DNA of 64,000 nt from Ascidiimonas meishanensis (GCF_037782385.1 NZ_JBBEXD010000010.1:119094-183093); one strand, 5' to 3'; positions 18,563-27,935 are shown, counted from the stretch's first letter. Numbers and translations are program-made. Notes: a model not told the origin generated them from the sequence alone.

Positions 18563-19120
18563 ATGGCGAGAACAGAAAGTACCATGCTCCCCTTAGGAAC
18601 AATAGCACCAGAATTTAATCTTCTGGATACCGTAAGTGGAAAGAATCTTCATCTTGACCAGCTTAAAGGAAGTGAAGCTACTGTGATTATGTTTATATGT
18701 AATCATTGCCCGTTTGTTAAACATATCAATCCTGAACTTTCTAGACTTGGACAAGATTATGAAAAAAAAGGAGTTGGTTTTGTGGCAATTTCCAGTAACG
18801 ATGCAGTGAATTACCCAGAAGACAGTCCTGAAAAAATGAAGGAAAATGCAATTTCACAAAACTTTACATTCCCTTACCTATATGACGAGGGTCAGGAGGT
18901 TGCAAAAGCATATGATGCAGCCTGCACTCCTGATTTTTATGTGTTTGATGCAAACCTTAAACTTGTTTATCGAGGTCAATTAGATGACTCTAGACCAGGG
19001 AATGGTATTCCAGTGACTGGAAGAGATATTAGAAAAACACTAACTGCATTAATAGATAAAAAAGAAATTGATCTAGAACAAAAGCCTAGTATTGGGTGTA
19101 ATATCAAATGGAAAAAGTAA
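18563..19120 (+). CDS. Thioredoxin/AhpC-TSA family protein
   Basis: 185 residues with LPLGTIAPEFNLLD at the N-terminus and MFICNHCPFVKHINPEL holding the CxxC pair, then PDFYVFDANLKLVYRGQLDDSRPGNG, a pattern of thioredoxin-like proteins common in Bacteroidota. No signal peptide is visible, so it is probably cytosolic. Its end overlaps the following acetyltransferase by 13 bp. Confidence 0.9.
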   Translation: MARTESTMLPLGTIAPEFNLLDTVSGKNLHLDQLKGSEATVIMFICNHCPFVKHINPELSRLGQDYEKKGVGFVAISSNDAVNYPEDSPEKMKENAISQNFTFPYLYDEGQEVAKAYDAACTPDFYVFDANLKLVYRGQLDDSRPGNGIPVTGRDIRKTLTALIDKKEIDLEQKPSIGCNIKWKK

Positions 19121-19665
19121 ATCAAATAGAAAACAATATTGGTTTCAAAAAATGTTTTATTGCAGATATCGCTCTCATGGAGAGGATAGCTGAAAAAGCC
19201 TACATTGAGCATTATTCACATATTTGGAAAGATGGTCCTGAGTTTTACCTAAACAAAAGTTTTTCCAGAGACGTATTTTTAGAGGAGTTGACCCGAGATA
19301 CTATTGAATTTTATTTGATTTACTATTTGGAATATCCAGTTGGGATTATTAAAATAAATCTTTTCAAAGATTTTAGAGGTAATGAAAATCCTTATATGAT
19401 GGAATTGGAGAAAATTTACATCATAAAAGAATATACGGGTAGGAAAATTGGGGCTACAACCATTTCTTTTTTAAAACATATTGCTGTCAACAAGAATATT
19501 TCAAATATATGGTTAAGTGTAATGACGAGTAGTAAGTCTATCTCTTTTTATAAGAAGCAAAACTTCGTATCTGTTTCAAATTGGTTCCTTGATTTTGACA
19601 ATCTTAAAGATGATTATCGCGAAATGCTTATCATGAACCTAGAGATTAAACCTTTACAAATTTGA
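19108..19665 (+). CDS. GNAT family N-acetyltransferase
   Basis: 185 residues. The acetyl-CoA site appears at MELEKIYIIKEYTGRKIGATTISFLK (Q/R-x-x-G-x-G/A pattern) and the last strand has ISFYKKQNFVSV. Substrate unknown. It overlaps the thioredoxin-like gene upstream by 13 bp and converges on the yfiT-like gene with an overlap of 12 bp. Confidence 0.88.
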   Translation: MEKVNQIENNIGFKKCFIADIALMERIAEKAYIEHYSHIWKDGPEFYLNKSFSRDVFLEELTRDTIEFYLIYYLEYPVGIIKINLFKDFRGNENPYMMELEKIYIIKEYTGRKIGATTISFLKHIAVNKNISNIWLSVMTSSKSISFYKKQNFVSVSNWFLDFDNLKDDYREMLIMNLEIKPLQI

Positions 19666-20190
19666 TAAAGCAATTTTAATATGTGTATAATGATGCTCAC
19701 CATGCCATGCATATTTACCAATATTTTCCTTTAACGTCACTCTACTATTATCTTCTGGGTGAATAAAAGCTAACTCAAGTTGTTCCTCATTAAGACCTTT
19801 AATAAGGTAAACTAATTTAGCATGAAGGCTATATAAATAATCTAAAGACAGTCTTATGGGTGCTTTTTGAGTATCAAAAAGTGATGCCCAGTCTCTTTCA
19901 TTATATGCCTTAATAACAGGTGTTCTTTCAGTAAGTGTCCATTTGAACCGGGTATAGCTATTATGGTGACTATCGGCTAAATGATGAACTAGTTCTCTTA
20001 TATTCCATCCGCCAGAACGATACTGAAGCCTAAGTTCATCTTCATTCAAGTTACGCACTAACTCATCAAGCTTTAATGGAAATTTTTCCAATTGACTGAT
20101 CCACTTCTGCAATTGTTCCTGATGAATCGTTTGAGGGCAAACAAATTGCCCTATAGGGTATTGTAATTTTTCAAGGTTAGTATTCGTCAT
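19654..20190 (-). CDS. YfiT/DinB-like thiol transferase
   Basis: 178 residues from the ATG at 20190 (the longer frame begins with TTG). Seen: LQYPIGQFVCP, WNIRELVHHLADSHHNSYTRFKW and YAWHGEHHYTHIKIAL, whose three His residues form the metal site of the DinB/YfiT fold. YfiT-type members are bacillithiol transferases for electrophile detoxification; this role is inferred. Confidence 0.85.
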   Translation of the reverse strand: MTNTNLEKLQYPIGQFVCPQTIHQEQLQKWISQLEKFPLKLDELVRNLNEDELRLQYRSGGWNIRELVHHLADSHHNSYTRFKWTLTERTPVIKAYNERDWASLFDTQKAPIRLSLDYLYSLHAKLVYLIKGLNEEQLELAFIHPEDNSRVTLKENIGKYAWHGEHHYTHIKIALSNL

Positions 20191-20303
20191 GATCAAATTT
20201 ATACAACTTACTTCAACATTTTAAATATTTTTAAGAAAATAGTCTGAAAAACAAATTTTAGTATAGTAACTTTATAGAATACTAATTTTAAAAAAACAGA
20301 AAC

Positions 20304-20945
20304 ATGGCAACGCTAAGATTAGGAGATAAAGCTCCTGACTTCACAGCTCAAAGTTCTGAGGGTGAAATAAATTTTTATGAATATTTAGGCGATGGTTGGG
20401 GAATTCTATTCTCGCACCCGGCAGATTATACTCCGGTATGCACCACTGAACTGGGCACCGTAGCAAAATACCAAAAAGAATTTGCAAAAAGAAATGTAAA
20501 AGTAATGGCCTTAAGTGTAGATGGAGTAGCGTCTCACAAGGGCTGGATAACCGATATTAATGAAACACAAAACACTGAGGTAGATTTTCCTATTATTGCA
20601 GACGAAGATCGTAAAGTTTCAGAATTATACGATATGATTCATCCAAAGGCAGACGCCACATTAACAGTGCGCTCTGTTTACATTGTAGGACCAGATAAAG
20701 CCATCAAACTTATAATTACATATCCTGCTTCTACAGGACGTAACTTTGATGAGTTATTACGAGTTATTGATTCCCTCCAACTCACTATGTATCATAAAGT
20801 AGCTACTCCTGCAAATTGGAAATATGGTGAAGAAGTAGTTATTAGTCCTGCTATTTCCAGTGAAGATGCTAAAGAAATTTTTCCAAAAGGCTTTAAAGAG
20901 GTAAAGCCTTATTTGAGACTTACTCCACAACCAAATGTAGACTAA
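20304..20945 (+). CDS. Peroxiredoxin, Prx6-type
   Basis: 213 residues. Peroxidatic Cys in SHPADYTPVCTTELG (about residue 47), the catalytic Arg region RSVYIVGPDKAI, and a C-terminal arm (VATPANWKYGEEVVISPA) typical of Prx6/1-Cys enzymes, which reduce hydrogen peroxide and organic peroxides. No second resolving Cys is seen. Ended by a long bidirectional terminator. Confidence 0.95.
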   Translation: MATLRLGDKAPDFTAQSSEGEINFYEYLGDGWGILFSHPADYTPVCTTELGTVAKYQKEFAKRNVKVMALSVDGVASHKGWITDINETQNTEVDFPIIADEDRKVSELYDMIHPKADATLTVRSVYIVGPDKAIKLIITYPASTGRNFDELLRVIDSLQLTMYHKVATPANWKYGEEVVISPAISSEDAKEIFPKGFKEVKPYLRLTPQPNVD

Positions 20946-20987
20946 AAAACAAAGCCTGATATTAAAAATTATATCAGGCTTTGTTTT
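20946..20987. terminator. Bidirectional terminator, peroxiredoxin / PPIase
   Basis: A perfect 17-bp stem (AAAACAAAGCCTGATAT and its complement) with an eight-base loop; A-run left and T-run right fit termination of both convergent genes. Confidence 0.9.
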
Positions 20988-21000
20988 ATAAATTATTTTT

Positions 21001-21933
21001 TTATCCAGCTTTCACTAATTGAACATCAAAAATTAATGTAGCATCCGGCGGAATTACGCCACCCGCTCCTCTACTGCCGTAGGCTAAATGAGAAGGTATT
21101 ACAAAGCGTGCCTTATCTCCTTCTTCTAACAACAGAATTCCTTCATCCCATCCAGAAATTACTTGACCTGTACCTACATTGAAAGATATAGGTTCATTTC
21201 TTTTAAAAGAAGAATCAAAAACCATTCCGTTTAGCAATTTACCTTCGTAATGAACAGACACATTTTGTCCTTTTACTGCTTTCGCTCCGCTTCCTTTTTC
21301 CAAAATCTTATAGTGCAAACCACTAGCTGTTTTGGTGAATCCGTCCACAATTGATTTCATCTGTTCTTCAGCACGTTTTTTTTCAGCTTCTAATCTATCG
21401 GTAGCAGATTTTTTAAAGTTCTCAAAATTTGCAACCGCATCCCATGCTTCCGCTTCTGCTCCTTTCCTAATAATTTCTAGGGTTTCAATAGTATCTCCTT
21501 GCGCTATGGCATCTACTACATCCTGCCCGCTTTCCACAAAACCAAAAACAGTATGCTTATCATTTAACCATGCAGTTTCTACATGAGTAATAAAAAATTG
21601 ACTCCCATTAGTACCTGGGCCTGCATTGGCCATAGACAATACTCCTGGCCCTTCATGACGTAGTTCTGGATGAAATTCATCATCAAAATTGTACCCCGGG
21701 CCTCCTGAACCTTTGCCCTGAGGACAGCCACCCTGAATCATAAAATCTGGAATTACTCTATGAAAAATGAGTCCGTCATAATAAGGAGTTCCTTTCGGTT
21801 TTATGTTGTTTTCTAGCTTACCTTCTGCTAATCCTACAAAATTCCCCACGGTGCCAGGGGTTTTATCATGCGTTAATTTCAATAAGATTTCGCCTTTACT
21901 CGTATTAAATTTTGCGTATATACCGTCTTGCAT
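21001..21933 (-). CDS. Cyclophilin-FKBP fusion peptidylprolyl isomerase
   Basis: 310 residues joining two unrelated PPIase folds. Cyclophilin domain about 5-155: FHRVIPDFMIQGGCPQGKGSG, GPGTNGSQFFIT, LNDKHTVFG. A Lys/Glu-rich linker (about 170-205) follows, then FKBP about 208-310: VSVHYEGKLLNGMVFDSS, VISGWDEGILLLEEGDKA, PSHLAYGSRG, IPPDATLIFDVQLV. No signal peptide, so probably cytosolic protein folding. A -7 element lies at 21956-21963. Confidence 0.94.
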   Translation of the reverse strand: MQDGIYAKFNTSKGEILLKLTHDKTPGTVGNFVGLAEGKLENNIKPKGTPYYDGLIFHRVIPDFMIQGGCPQGKGSGGPGYNFDDEFHPELRHEGPGVLSMANAGPGTNGSQFFITHVETAWLNDKHTVFGFVESGQDVVDAIAQGDTIETLEIIRKGAEAEAWDAVANFENFKKSATDRLEAEKKRAEEQMKSIVDGFTKTASGLHYKILEKGSGAKAVKGQNVSVHYEGKLLNGMVFDSSFKRNEPISFNVGTGQVISGWDEGILLLEEGDKARFVIPSHLAYGSRGAGGVIPPDATLIFDVQLVKAG

Positions 21934-21955
21934 ATTGATATTTTTTTATAAGGCG

Positions 21956-21963
21956 CAAAGATA
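21956..21963 (-). promoter_or_regulatory. TAnnTTTG -7 element of the PPIase gene
   Basis: Minus-strand TATCTTTG, 22 bases upstream of the ATG. Confidence 0.5.
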
Positions 21964-22081
21964 CTAATTACTTCTCCCAATAACCAAAGCACTTTTGCGT
22001 TATAAGAGGGTAACTGATTTAAAATTATTATATTTACTCGTAATTAAGCCCTAATTCTAAATAACCTAAATTAATTCAGCT

Positions 22082-22435
22082 ATGGATATAAAGCATAATG
22101 AGATGGTTTTGGTAAAACTTGCCTACACTGAAAAAATCGCAAAAAACTATAATGAAACGAGCAGAAAAATAAGTTCAATTCTTGAAGAACTGGCACAGGA
22201 AAATCTTACACATGAGAGTATTGTAGACGATTTTCTTGATTATGCTAATAATATATTACCCAAGCTCAATCACAAAGAACAAATTACTATTAACGACTTT
22301 GTTCAGCGAATAGCCCGCCTTAGAATTACAGCAAACAAAGGAGTTAACTCTATGGTACATTTATTAAACGATCAAAATCAACTTACAAAAATTAGCACAG
22401 AAGAATTCAAAGCACTTATTGAAGCCTCTAAATAA
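22082..22435 (+). CDS. Hypothetical helical protein
   Basis: 117 residues, predicted mostly helical and soluble, no signal peptide, no motif I recognise. Even codon use and a clear start (ATG after an AT-rich promoter region, 'aattcagct' before it) support a real gene. It stands alone between a divergent PPIase and the convergent M28 peptidase. Confidence 0.7.
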   Translation: MDIKHNEMVLVKLAYTEKIAKNYNETSRKISSILEELAQENLTHESIVDDFLDYANNILPKLNHKEQITINDFVQRIARLRITANKGVNSMVHLLNDQNQLTKISTEEFKALIEASK

Positions 22436-22463
22436 CCATTTAAATTAATAAGTAGCCATAAAA

Positions 22464-23876
22464 TTAGTTTTTAATTTTTCGCCTTGAGGACTTAAAGCCA
22501 TATTTATCTACTAAGTATATCAAAGAAGCCATTGTAGCGGCTCCTAGCTCTAGTTCCCGTTTATTTACATGCTCAAAGGTATCATTAGAAGCATGATGGT
22601 GATCAAAATAACGTTGAGAATCTGGTCTCAAACCTGCCAGAACAATGCCTGGATCTTTTAGAGGTCCTATATCTGCTCCACTTCCTCCCATCATAAAAGA
22701 ATGAATTAAATAAGGTTCAAATAAAGGTTTCCAATTGTTTATTGTTTCAAAATCTTCTGGACTACAGTCAAATGAAAATCCTCTTGGTGTAAATCCGCCA
22801 GAATCACTTTCTAAAGCAAAAATATGCTCTTCTCCTTTCTGCCTGGCTACTTCTGCATATTTATTACCTCCCCTAAGTCCATTTTCCTCATTCATAAATA
22901 ATACTACTCTTATGGTTCGCTTTGGTTGATAACCGGTTTGCTTAAGTAATCTCAATACTTCCATGCTTTGCACGCAACCAGCTCCATCATCATGGGCACC
23001 ATCTCCAAGATCCCATGAATCCAAATGTCCTCCTACAATAATAATCTCATCAGGATAAGTTGAACCTTTGATCTCACCAATAACATTATAAGATGGCACA
23101 TCTTTGAATTGCTTACAATGTTGTCTAAAGAAAAATTTAGTACTGGGATTTAATGTGAGCATCGTACTTAACATCTCAGCTCCATTTGTGCTAATGGCAG
23201 CAGCAGGAATTCTTCGTTCTGGTTGTAAATCACCATAGGTCATTGATCCTGTATGAGGTAAATCATCTAACCTAAGATTCATAGAACGCACTATGACCCC
23301 AACAGCACCAAATTTGGCGGCTTCCATGGCTCCAGCATAGCGTTGGTCTACACAACCTCCATAGGCTTCAAAAGTTCTAATAAGATCTGCTTGCATGGGT
23401 CTGTTAAAGAATACTATTTTTCCTTTTATCTTCTCCGTGCCTAAAAAAGAAAGTTCATCAATTGATTTTACTTCAACAACTTCTGCTTTTAAGCCTACTC
23501 CCAAAGTTGATACGGAGCCTCCAAGTGCGCAAATAGGTACGTCTACTGTATTTCCAGGTTTTGTTTCAATATATGCATACTCAGGTGCCCCTCTTACCCA
23601 TTTTGGCACCATTACTGGTTGCAACCATACTTTATCAAAACCTAAGCTATCTAATTGGTTTTTTGTATACTTTACCGCACGTTCTGCATTAATTGAACCG
23701 GAGAGTCTTCCTCCAATTTGTATAGAAAGGTAAGAAAGCCAATCATAAGCTTTCCCTTGTGTTAATGCAGTTTTATATATATTTTTTAATTGTTTCTCAT
23801 CTTCATTTTGAGCTCCAATTTTAATTGGATTTAATATAGTGAGGAAGAATATAACACATAAATGTTGAAATCTCAT
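22464..23876 (-). CDS. M28 family metallopeptidase (carboxypeptidase Q-like)
   Basis: 470 residues, signal peptide at 1-22. A PA-like inserted domain precedes the catalytic part: GGHLDSWDLGDGAHDDGAG supplies the first His/Asp zinc ligands, MNEENGLRGG the Glu pair, ESDSGG the Asp and DHHHASNDTFEHV the last His. It is an exported aminopeptidase or carboxypeptidase-Q-type enzyme. Its ATG lies directly after the upstream ppk2-type stop codon, so the two are one operon. Confidence 0.92.
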   Translation of the reverse strand: MRFQHLCVIFFLTILNPIKIGAQNEDEKQLKNIYKTALTQGKAYDWLSYLSIQIGGRLSGSINAERAVKYTKNQLDSLGFDKVWLQPVMVPKWVRGAPEYAYIETKPGNTVDVPICALGGSVSTLGVGLKAEVVEVKSIDELSFLGTEKIKGKIVFFNRPMQADLIRTFEAYGGCVDQRYAGAMEAAKFGAVGVIVRSMNLRLDDLPHTGSMTYGDLQPERRIPAAAISTNGAEMLSTMLTLNPSTKFFFRQHCKQFKDVPSYNVIGEIKGSTYPDEIIIVGGHLDSWDLGDGAHDDGAGCVQSMEVLRLLKQTGYQPKRTIRVVLFMNEENGLRGGNKYAEVARQKGEEHIFALESDSGGFTPRGFSFDCSPEDFETINNWKPLFEPYLIHSFMMGGSGADIGPLKDPGIVLAGLRPDSQRYFDHHHASNDTFEHVNKRELELGAATMASLIYLVDKYGFKSSRRKIKN

Positions 23877-24755
23877 TTATTCTACTTTTAACTGGTTCAT
23901 AAAATCATCTAACATTGCTTTCACTTCTTCATCTAGTTCTGGTTCTTCAATATCTTTATATGATGTAAGTGTCTCCAATAAAATCTTGGCTAGTATAAGT
24001 CTTGCCGCTGGTTTATTATCTGCTGGAATTATATACCATGGAGCATCTGGCTTAGAGGTATTATTGATTGTTTCTTCATAGTATTCTTGATACGTATTCC
24101 AAAGTTTGCGCTCCTTTAAATCGCCAGGCGAGAACTTCCAGTTTTTTTCTTTTAATTCAATCCGCCTCAGCAAACGCTGTCGCTGTTCTTCTTTTGAAAG
24201 ATGTAGAAAAAATTTAAAAATAATAGTACCATTCTCTGCTATATGCCGCTCAAAATTATTGATTTGTTCAAATCTTTTTTCCCAAAATTCCTGATTTATA
24301 TCATCAACGGATTCAATACCAGGAAGATTTTCTGAAAGAATGTATTCTGGATGAACTCTAGTCACCAAAACATTTTCATAGTGAGTTCTATTAAAAACAC
24401 CAAATTTGCCTTTTGCTGGCAGCGCTATATAATGTCTCCATAAAAAATCATGACTTAATTCAAGTTCAGTAGGTACTTTAAAACTATGAACTACAATACC
24501 GCGACTATTGAAATCTTTAAAAACTTCTCTAATTAAGCTGTCTTTACCCGCAGTATCCATTCCCTGTATGCATATCAAAACGCTATATTTGGAATGTGCA
24601 TAAATTGTGTCTTGAAACTTGCCTAACTTTTCTCTAACTTTTTCTAATTCTTTTTTTAACTTCTTTTCGGAAAGGCCAAAATCCTCATAAGAGGAAAACT
24701 GATTTAAAGAAATGCTTTCGGTAATTTTATACTGCTCCGGATTAACATCTTTCAT
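23877..24755 (-). CDS. Polyphosphate kinase 2 family nucleotide phosphotransferase
   Basis: 292 residues. Walker A GMDTAGKDSLIREV (about 65-78), lid-region GKFGVFNRTHYENVLVTRVHPE, and RQRLLRRIELKEKNWKFSPGDLKER match the PPK2 family, which moves phosphate between polyphosphate and nucleotides. Class cannot be fixed by eye; class III is plausible. It is followed directly by the M28 gene with no gap. Confidence 0.93.
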   Translation of the reverse strand: MKDVNPEQYKITESISLNQFSSYEDFGLSEKKLKKELEKVREKLGKFQDTIYAHSKYSVLICIQGMDTAGKDSLIREVFKDFNSRGIVVHSFKVPTELELSHDFLWRHYIALPAKGKFGVFNRTHYENVLVTRVHPEYILSENLPGIESVDDINQEFWEKRFEQINNFERHIAENGTIIFKFFLHLSKEEQRQRLLRRIELKEKNWKFSPGDLKERKLWNTYQEYYEETINNTSKPDAPWYIIPADNKPAARLILAKILLETLTSYKDIEEPELDEEVKAMLDDFMNQLKVE

Positions 24756-24917
24756 AGTTATTATTAAGAGTTTTATTTATTAACGTCTAAAGATACTAAG
24801 AATTGCTATATTCCGTTAAAGATTAAATTCCGTTAAAGTAAGTCTCTGATTTTCATTTTAGCGGATATTATTGTATTATTGTATAACCCGAATTACGAAT
24901 ATAACCTATTAAATGCC

Positions 24918-25745
24918 ATGAAAATTACCCTCTTTCTATGGTCGTTACTGATTTCAATTAGCGTAAACGCTTTTCAGAATGACTGCGAAAACGCTCACTC
25001 CTCCGCGAGCTATGCTATTTTCCACACCAACAAATCACTTAAAGCAGATAATTTTGATCATCAACGTTATTATGCGGAACGTGCCATTGAAGCACTTGAA
25101 AAAACCCAAGGTTTTGTGGAAGCATGTGGTTGTGAAAACGCCAAAATAAATATTGATCTAGGGCTAGAAAGCCTTAATAAAGGAGCAAATCCTGAAGATT
25201 GGGATAAAGGAAGATATTATACTAAGAAAGCGTATGCAGAAGTTCAAAACCTAATTGGAGCTATTGAAGAGTGTAATTCTGGTAAAACATCGTCTTATAC
25301 TGATACCGCTTATTTACAGGGAACAAACAATGACACTGCCACACTAGCTCAAGAGCAAAAGATTCTGGAGCAACAACAAAAATTGGAAGCAGAAAAACAA
25401 CGCCTTGAACAAGAACAAAAGCGATTGGCGGAAGCACTAGAAGCGCAACGAAAACTCAAAGAGAAAAGAGATATTGAGCGACAGCGAGAGATGCAGCAAC
25501 AAATAAAATTAAAGGTAAAGGCAGAACAAGCGCTACAAAATTTTGAAAAAGCAATTACTGAACTTTCTGAAGTACTGGGTTGTTCTGAAGCCTATAATAT
25601 TATTTATGATAATTATTTAAGAGCAGAAAACACACTTGAATCTGAATCGCTTACGGGCACAAGACTTTATTATACGGAGAAGGCACAAGCCATTTCTAAA
25701 AAAGCATTGGAAGCTTTAGAACGCTGCCAACAATCAACAAAATAA
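24918..25745 (+). CDS. Exported coiled-coil protein of unknown function
   Basis: 275 residues from ATG 24918; the longer frame opens with TTG at 24879 and is rejected because MKITLFLWSLLISISVNAFQ is a good signal peptide. Seen: two copies of a C-rich helical unit (CENAHSSASYAI and CSEAYNIIYDNYLRAEN regions) flanking a Gln/Glu/Lys-rich coiled coil (about 145-215). The two flanks look homologous, with Cys pairs and a RYY..KA motif. Function unknown; likely periplasmic. Confidence 0.8.
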   Translation: MKITLFLWSLLISISVNAFQNDCENAHSSASYAIFHTNKSLKADNFDHQRYYAERAIEALEKTQGFVEACGCENAKINIDLGLESLNKGANPEDWDKGRYYTKKAYAEVQNLIGAIEECNSGKTSSYTDTAYLQGTNNDTATLAQEQKILEQQQKLEAEKQRLEQEQKRLAEALEAQRKLKEKRDIERQREMQQQIKLKVKAEQALQNFEKAITELSEVLGCSEAYNIIYDNYLRAENTLESESLTGTRLYYTEKAQAISKKALEALERCQQSTK

Positions 25746-25759
25746 TACATTAACTTTGC

Positions 25760-25898
25760 AGTCTTCTTAAAATAGATTGAGAATTTTAAATACACTATAT
25801 AAAAAAACAGTTACTACACTTTTTAGGAAACAATCCCAATAAGTGCGTATCTTGAATATATCAAGGGTTAGACTTTAAATAAAGTCTAACCTTTTTTT
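25760..25898 (+). ncRNA. Candidate small RNA or structured 3' UTR
   Basis: A TAACTTTG (25751-25758) lies six bases after the CDS stop; about 110 bases later is a perfect 11-bp terminator with a hairpin (CTTGA/TCAAG, 25851-25865) just before it. No ORF fits. It may be a small transcript or simply the tail of the upstream mRNA. Confidence 0.3.
25866..25898 (+). terminator. Strong intrinsic terminator
   Basis: GGTTAGACTTT AAAT AAAGTCTAACC followed by TTTTTTT. Confidence 0.9.
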
Positions 25899-26289
25899 AT
25901 AGATCGTTGGGAAATGAATGATTCAAAATGATACCCCTTAAGGAGACTTCAGAATGAATGGAGATGAACTCTTTTTTAAGGAATTCATGAATCTTCGATT
26001 TCCAGAGGTGTTTTTAGCCGAAAAGGCTAAAACCGCATTCATTTTCCTAAATTTTAGTTCACTAAATTTTATTTTGTATAAAGGAGTTCATGAATTTACA
26101 TTTCTCCCCCGAACGATAGGGGCTTCAAAAATTTTTAACGGAAAAGGCCTGCTACACTGCGGAAAAGAAAAAAATCCATAGAAAAAATAGTTCTTTTTAC
26201 ATCGAACTAAGGTTAATTACGCATATTTCAGATTCTCCAAAGGAAATGCTCATCTTTTTTTAAAAAGTACATCTATTTACAAGGAAACA
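25899..26289. other. Non-coding stretch with several hairpins and a direct repeat
   Basis: About 390 bases between two terminators with no credible gene (a 75-codon frame from 25954 has no family features). Seen: a near-perfect direct repeat (AAGGAATTCATGAAT at 25978 and AAGGAGTTCATGAAT at 26081), a TTTTAGCC-GAAA-GGCTAAAA hairpin near 26010-26033, GGGAAATGAATG/CATTCATTTTCC pairing (25909 with 26036), and a CCCC...GGGG hairpin near 26107-26120. Strand and role unknown. Confidence 0.35.
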
Positions 26290-26317
26290 AAAAACTGGGG
26301 TGTGCCCCAGTTTTTTT
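26290..26317. terminator. Terminator of rny (bidirectional)
   Basis: AAAAACTGGGG TGTG CCCCAGTTTTTTT hairpin, 29 bases past the rny stop codon; T-runs in both directions. Confidence 0.85.
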
Positions 26318-26345
26318 AATACTTATACGCTTTAATGATAGTGCT

Positions 26346-27914
26346 CTATTTAGCTATGTTTACGGCTCTGGTTTCTCTAATTACCGTAATTTTAACCTGC
26401 CCAGGATAGGTCATATCGGTTTGTATTTTCTGTGATATTTCAAATGATAACTCAGAGGCTTTCTCATCGGTTACCTTTTCACTTTCTACAATCACTCTCA
26501 ATTCACGCCCCGCTTGAATTGCATATGCTTTTTTAACTCCGTTAAAACCAAAAGCTATATCCTCTAAATCCTTTAAACGTTGAATGTAAGAATCCAGCAC
26601 CTGTCTTCTGGCTCCAGGTCTAGCACCACTAATGGCATCACATACTTGAACTATAGGTGCTAATAATGATTTCATTTCTATTTCGTCGTGGTGAGCTCCA
26701 ATAGCGTTAATCACATCAGGTTTTTCTCCATGCTTTTCTGCTAGTTCCATACCTAATATGGCGTGGGGCATTTCGGTTTCTGTTTCTGGCACTTTGCCAA
26801 TATCATGAAGTAGTCCTGCACGTTTAGCCAATTTCGCATTAACTCCTAATTCTGCAGCCATAACACCACAAAGCTTTGCTACCTCACGAGAATGCTGCAA
26901 AAGGTTTTGACCGTAGGAAGATCTGTATTTCATTCGCCCTACCATCTTAATTAATTCTGGATGTAATCCATGAATTCCTAAATCAATAACTGTTCTTTTA
27001 CCTACCTCTATAATTTCTTCCTCTATCTGTTTGGTCGTTTTCTTAACTACCTCTTCAATTCTTGCAGGATGAATACGTCCATCCGTAACTAACTTATGAA
27101 GGGATAAACGTGCAATTTCACGTCTTACAGAATCAAAACAAGAAAGAATAATAGCTTCCGGAGTATCATCTACAATAATTTCCACACCAGTGGCAGATTC
27201 CAAAGTACGTATATTTCTACCTTCCCTACCAATAATGCGCCCCTTGACATCATCAGACTCTAAATTAAATACAGAAACACAGTTTTCTACCGCCTCTTCT
27301 GTACCAATACGCTGAATTGTATTTACAATAATCTTTTTAGCTTCTTGTTGCGCAGTGAGTTTGGCTTCTTCCATTTTATTCTGAACATACGCCATGGCAT
27401 CACTCTTTGCATCGGTTTTTAAAGACTCAACCAATTGAGATTTTGCTTCTTCTGCAGAAAGACCAGATATTACCTCTAATTGTTCTACCTGACTTTTATG
27501 AAGTTTTTCAAGTTCTACTTGTTTCTTTTCTAGAAAATCAACTCGGTAATCATAATCTTTTATCTTAGACTCAATTTCCGTATTGAGTTTTTTATTTTTA
27601 TTTAATTCTCCAGTAATTTGAGATTCTTTATCACGAGTTCTTTTTTCTATGTCTGCAATCTTTTTATCTCTGGAGTTTATAACCTTCTCATGTTCTGTCT
27701 TTAATTCCAAAAACTTCTCCTTCGCCTGCAAGATTTTATCTTTCTTGATATTTTCACCTTCCAGTTTTGCTTCCTTTAAAACAGAAGCTGCTTCTTTCTT
27801 CGCATTTGAAATGAGCTTTGAACCTGAAGTTTTATCCAGAAATTTTGAAATCAGAAAACCTACTATTACTCCTCCAATTACTGCAATTACAATTAATGCT
27901 GTACTATCCATCAT
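26346..27914 (-). CDS. rny: Ribonuclease Y
   Basis: 522 residues, membrane-anchored endoribonuclease that initiates mRNA decay. Seen: N-terminal TM helix (about 5-25), long coiled coil (about 35-190), KH domain (about 205-270, GRIIGREGRNIRTLE), HD phosphohydrolase domain with LLQHSREVAKLCG and LLHDIGKVPETE (HD ligands), then AHHDEIEMKS. Placed after zapA and the 6S RNA on the same strand. Confidence 0.96.
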   Translation of the reverse strand: MMDSTALIVIAVIGGVIVGFLISKFLDKTSGSKLISNAKKEAASVLKEAKLEGENIKKDKILQAKEKFLELKTEHEKVINSRDKKIADIEKRTRDKESQITGELNKNKKLNTEIESKIKDYDYRVDFLEKKQVELEKLHKSQVEQLEVISGLSAEEAKSQLVESLKTDAKSDAMAYVQNKMEEAKLTAQQEAKKIIVNTIQRIGTEEAVENCVSVFNLESDDVKGRIIGREGRNIRTLESATGVEIIVDDTPEAIILSCFDSVRREIARLSLHKLVTDGRIHPARIEEVVKKTTKQIEEEIIEVGKRTVIDLGIHGLHPELIKMVGRMKYRSSYGQNLLQHSREVAKLCGVMAAELGVNAKLAKRAGLLHDIGKVPETETEMPHAILGMELAEKHGEKPDVINAIGAHHDEIEMKSLLAPIVQVCDAISGARPGARRQVLDSYIQRLKDLEDIAFGFNGVKKAYAIQAGRELRVIVESEKVTDEKASELSFEISQKIQTDMTYPGQVKITVIRETRAVNIAK

Positions 27915-27935
27915 CTATATATTTGTATAAAAAAA

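Noticed and set aside
25954..26181. Open frame of 75 codons in the long spacer before rny
   Set aside because: No recognised features, overlaps several hairpins and a direct repeat, and is preceded by no promoter; likely chance.
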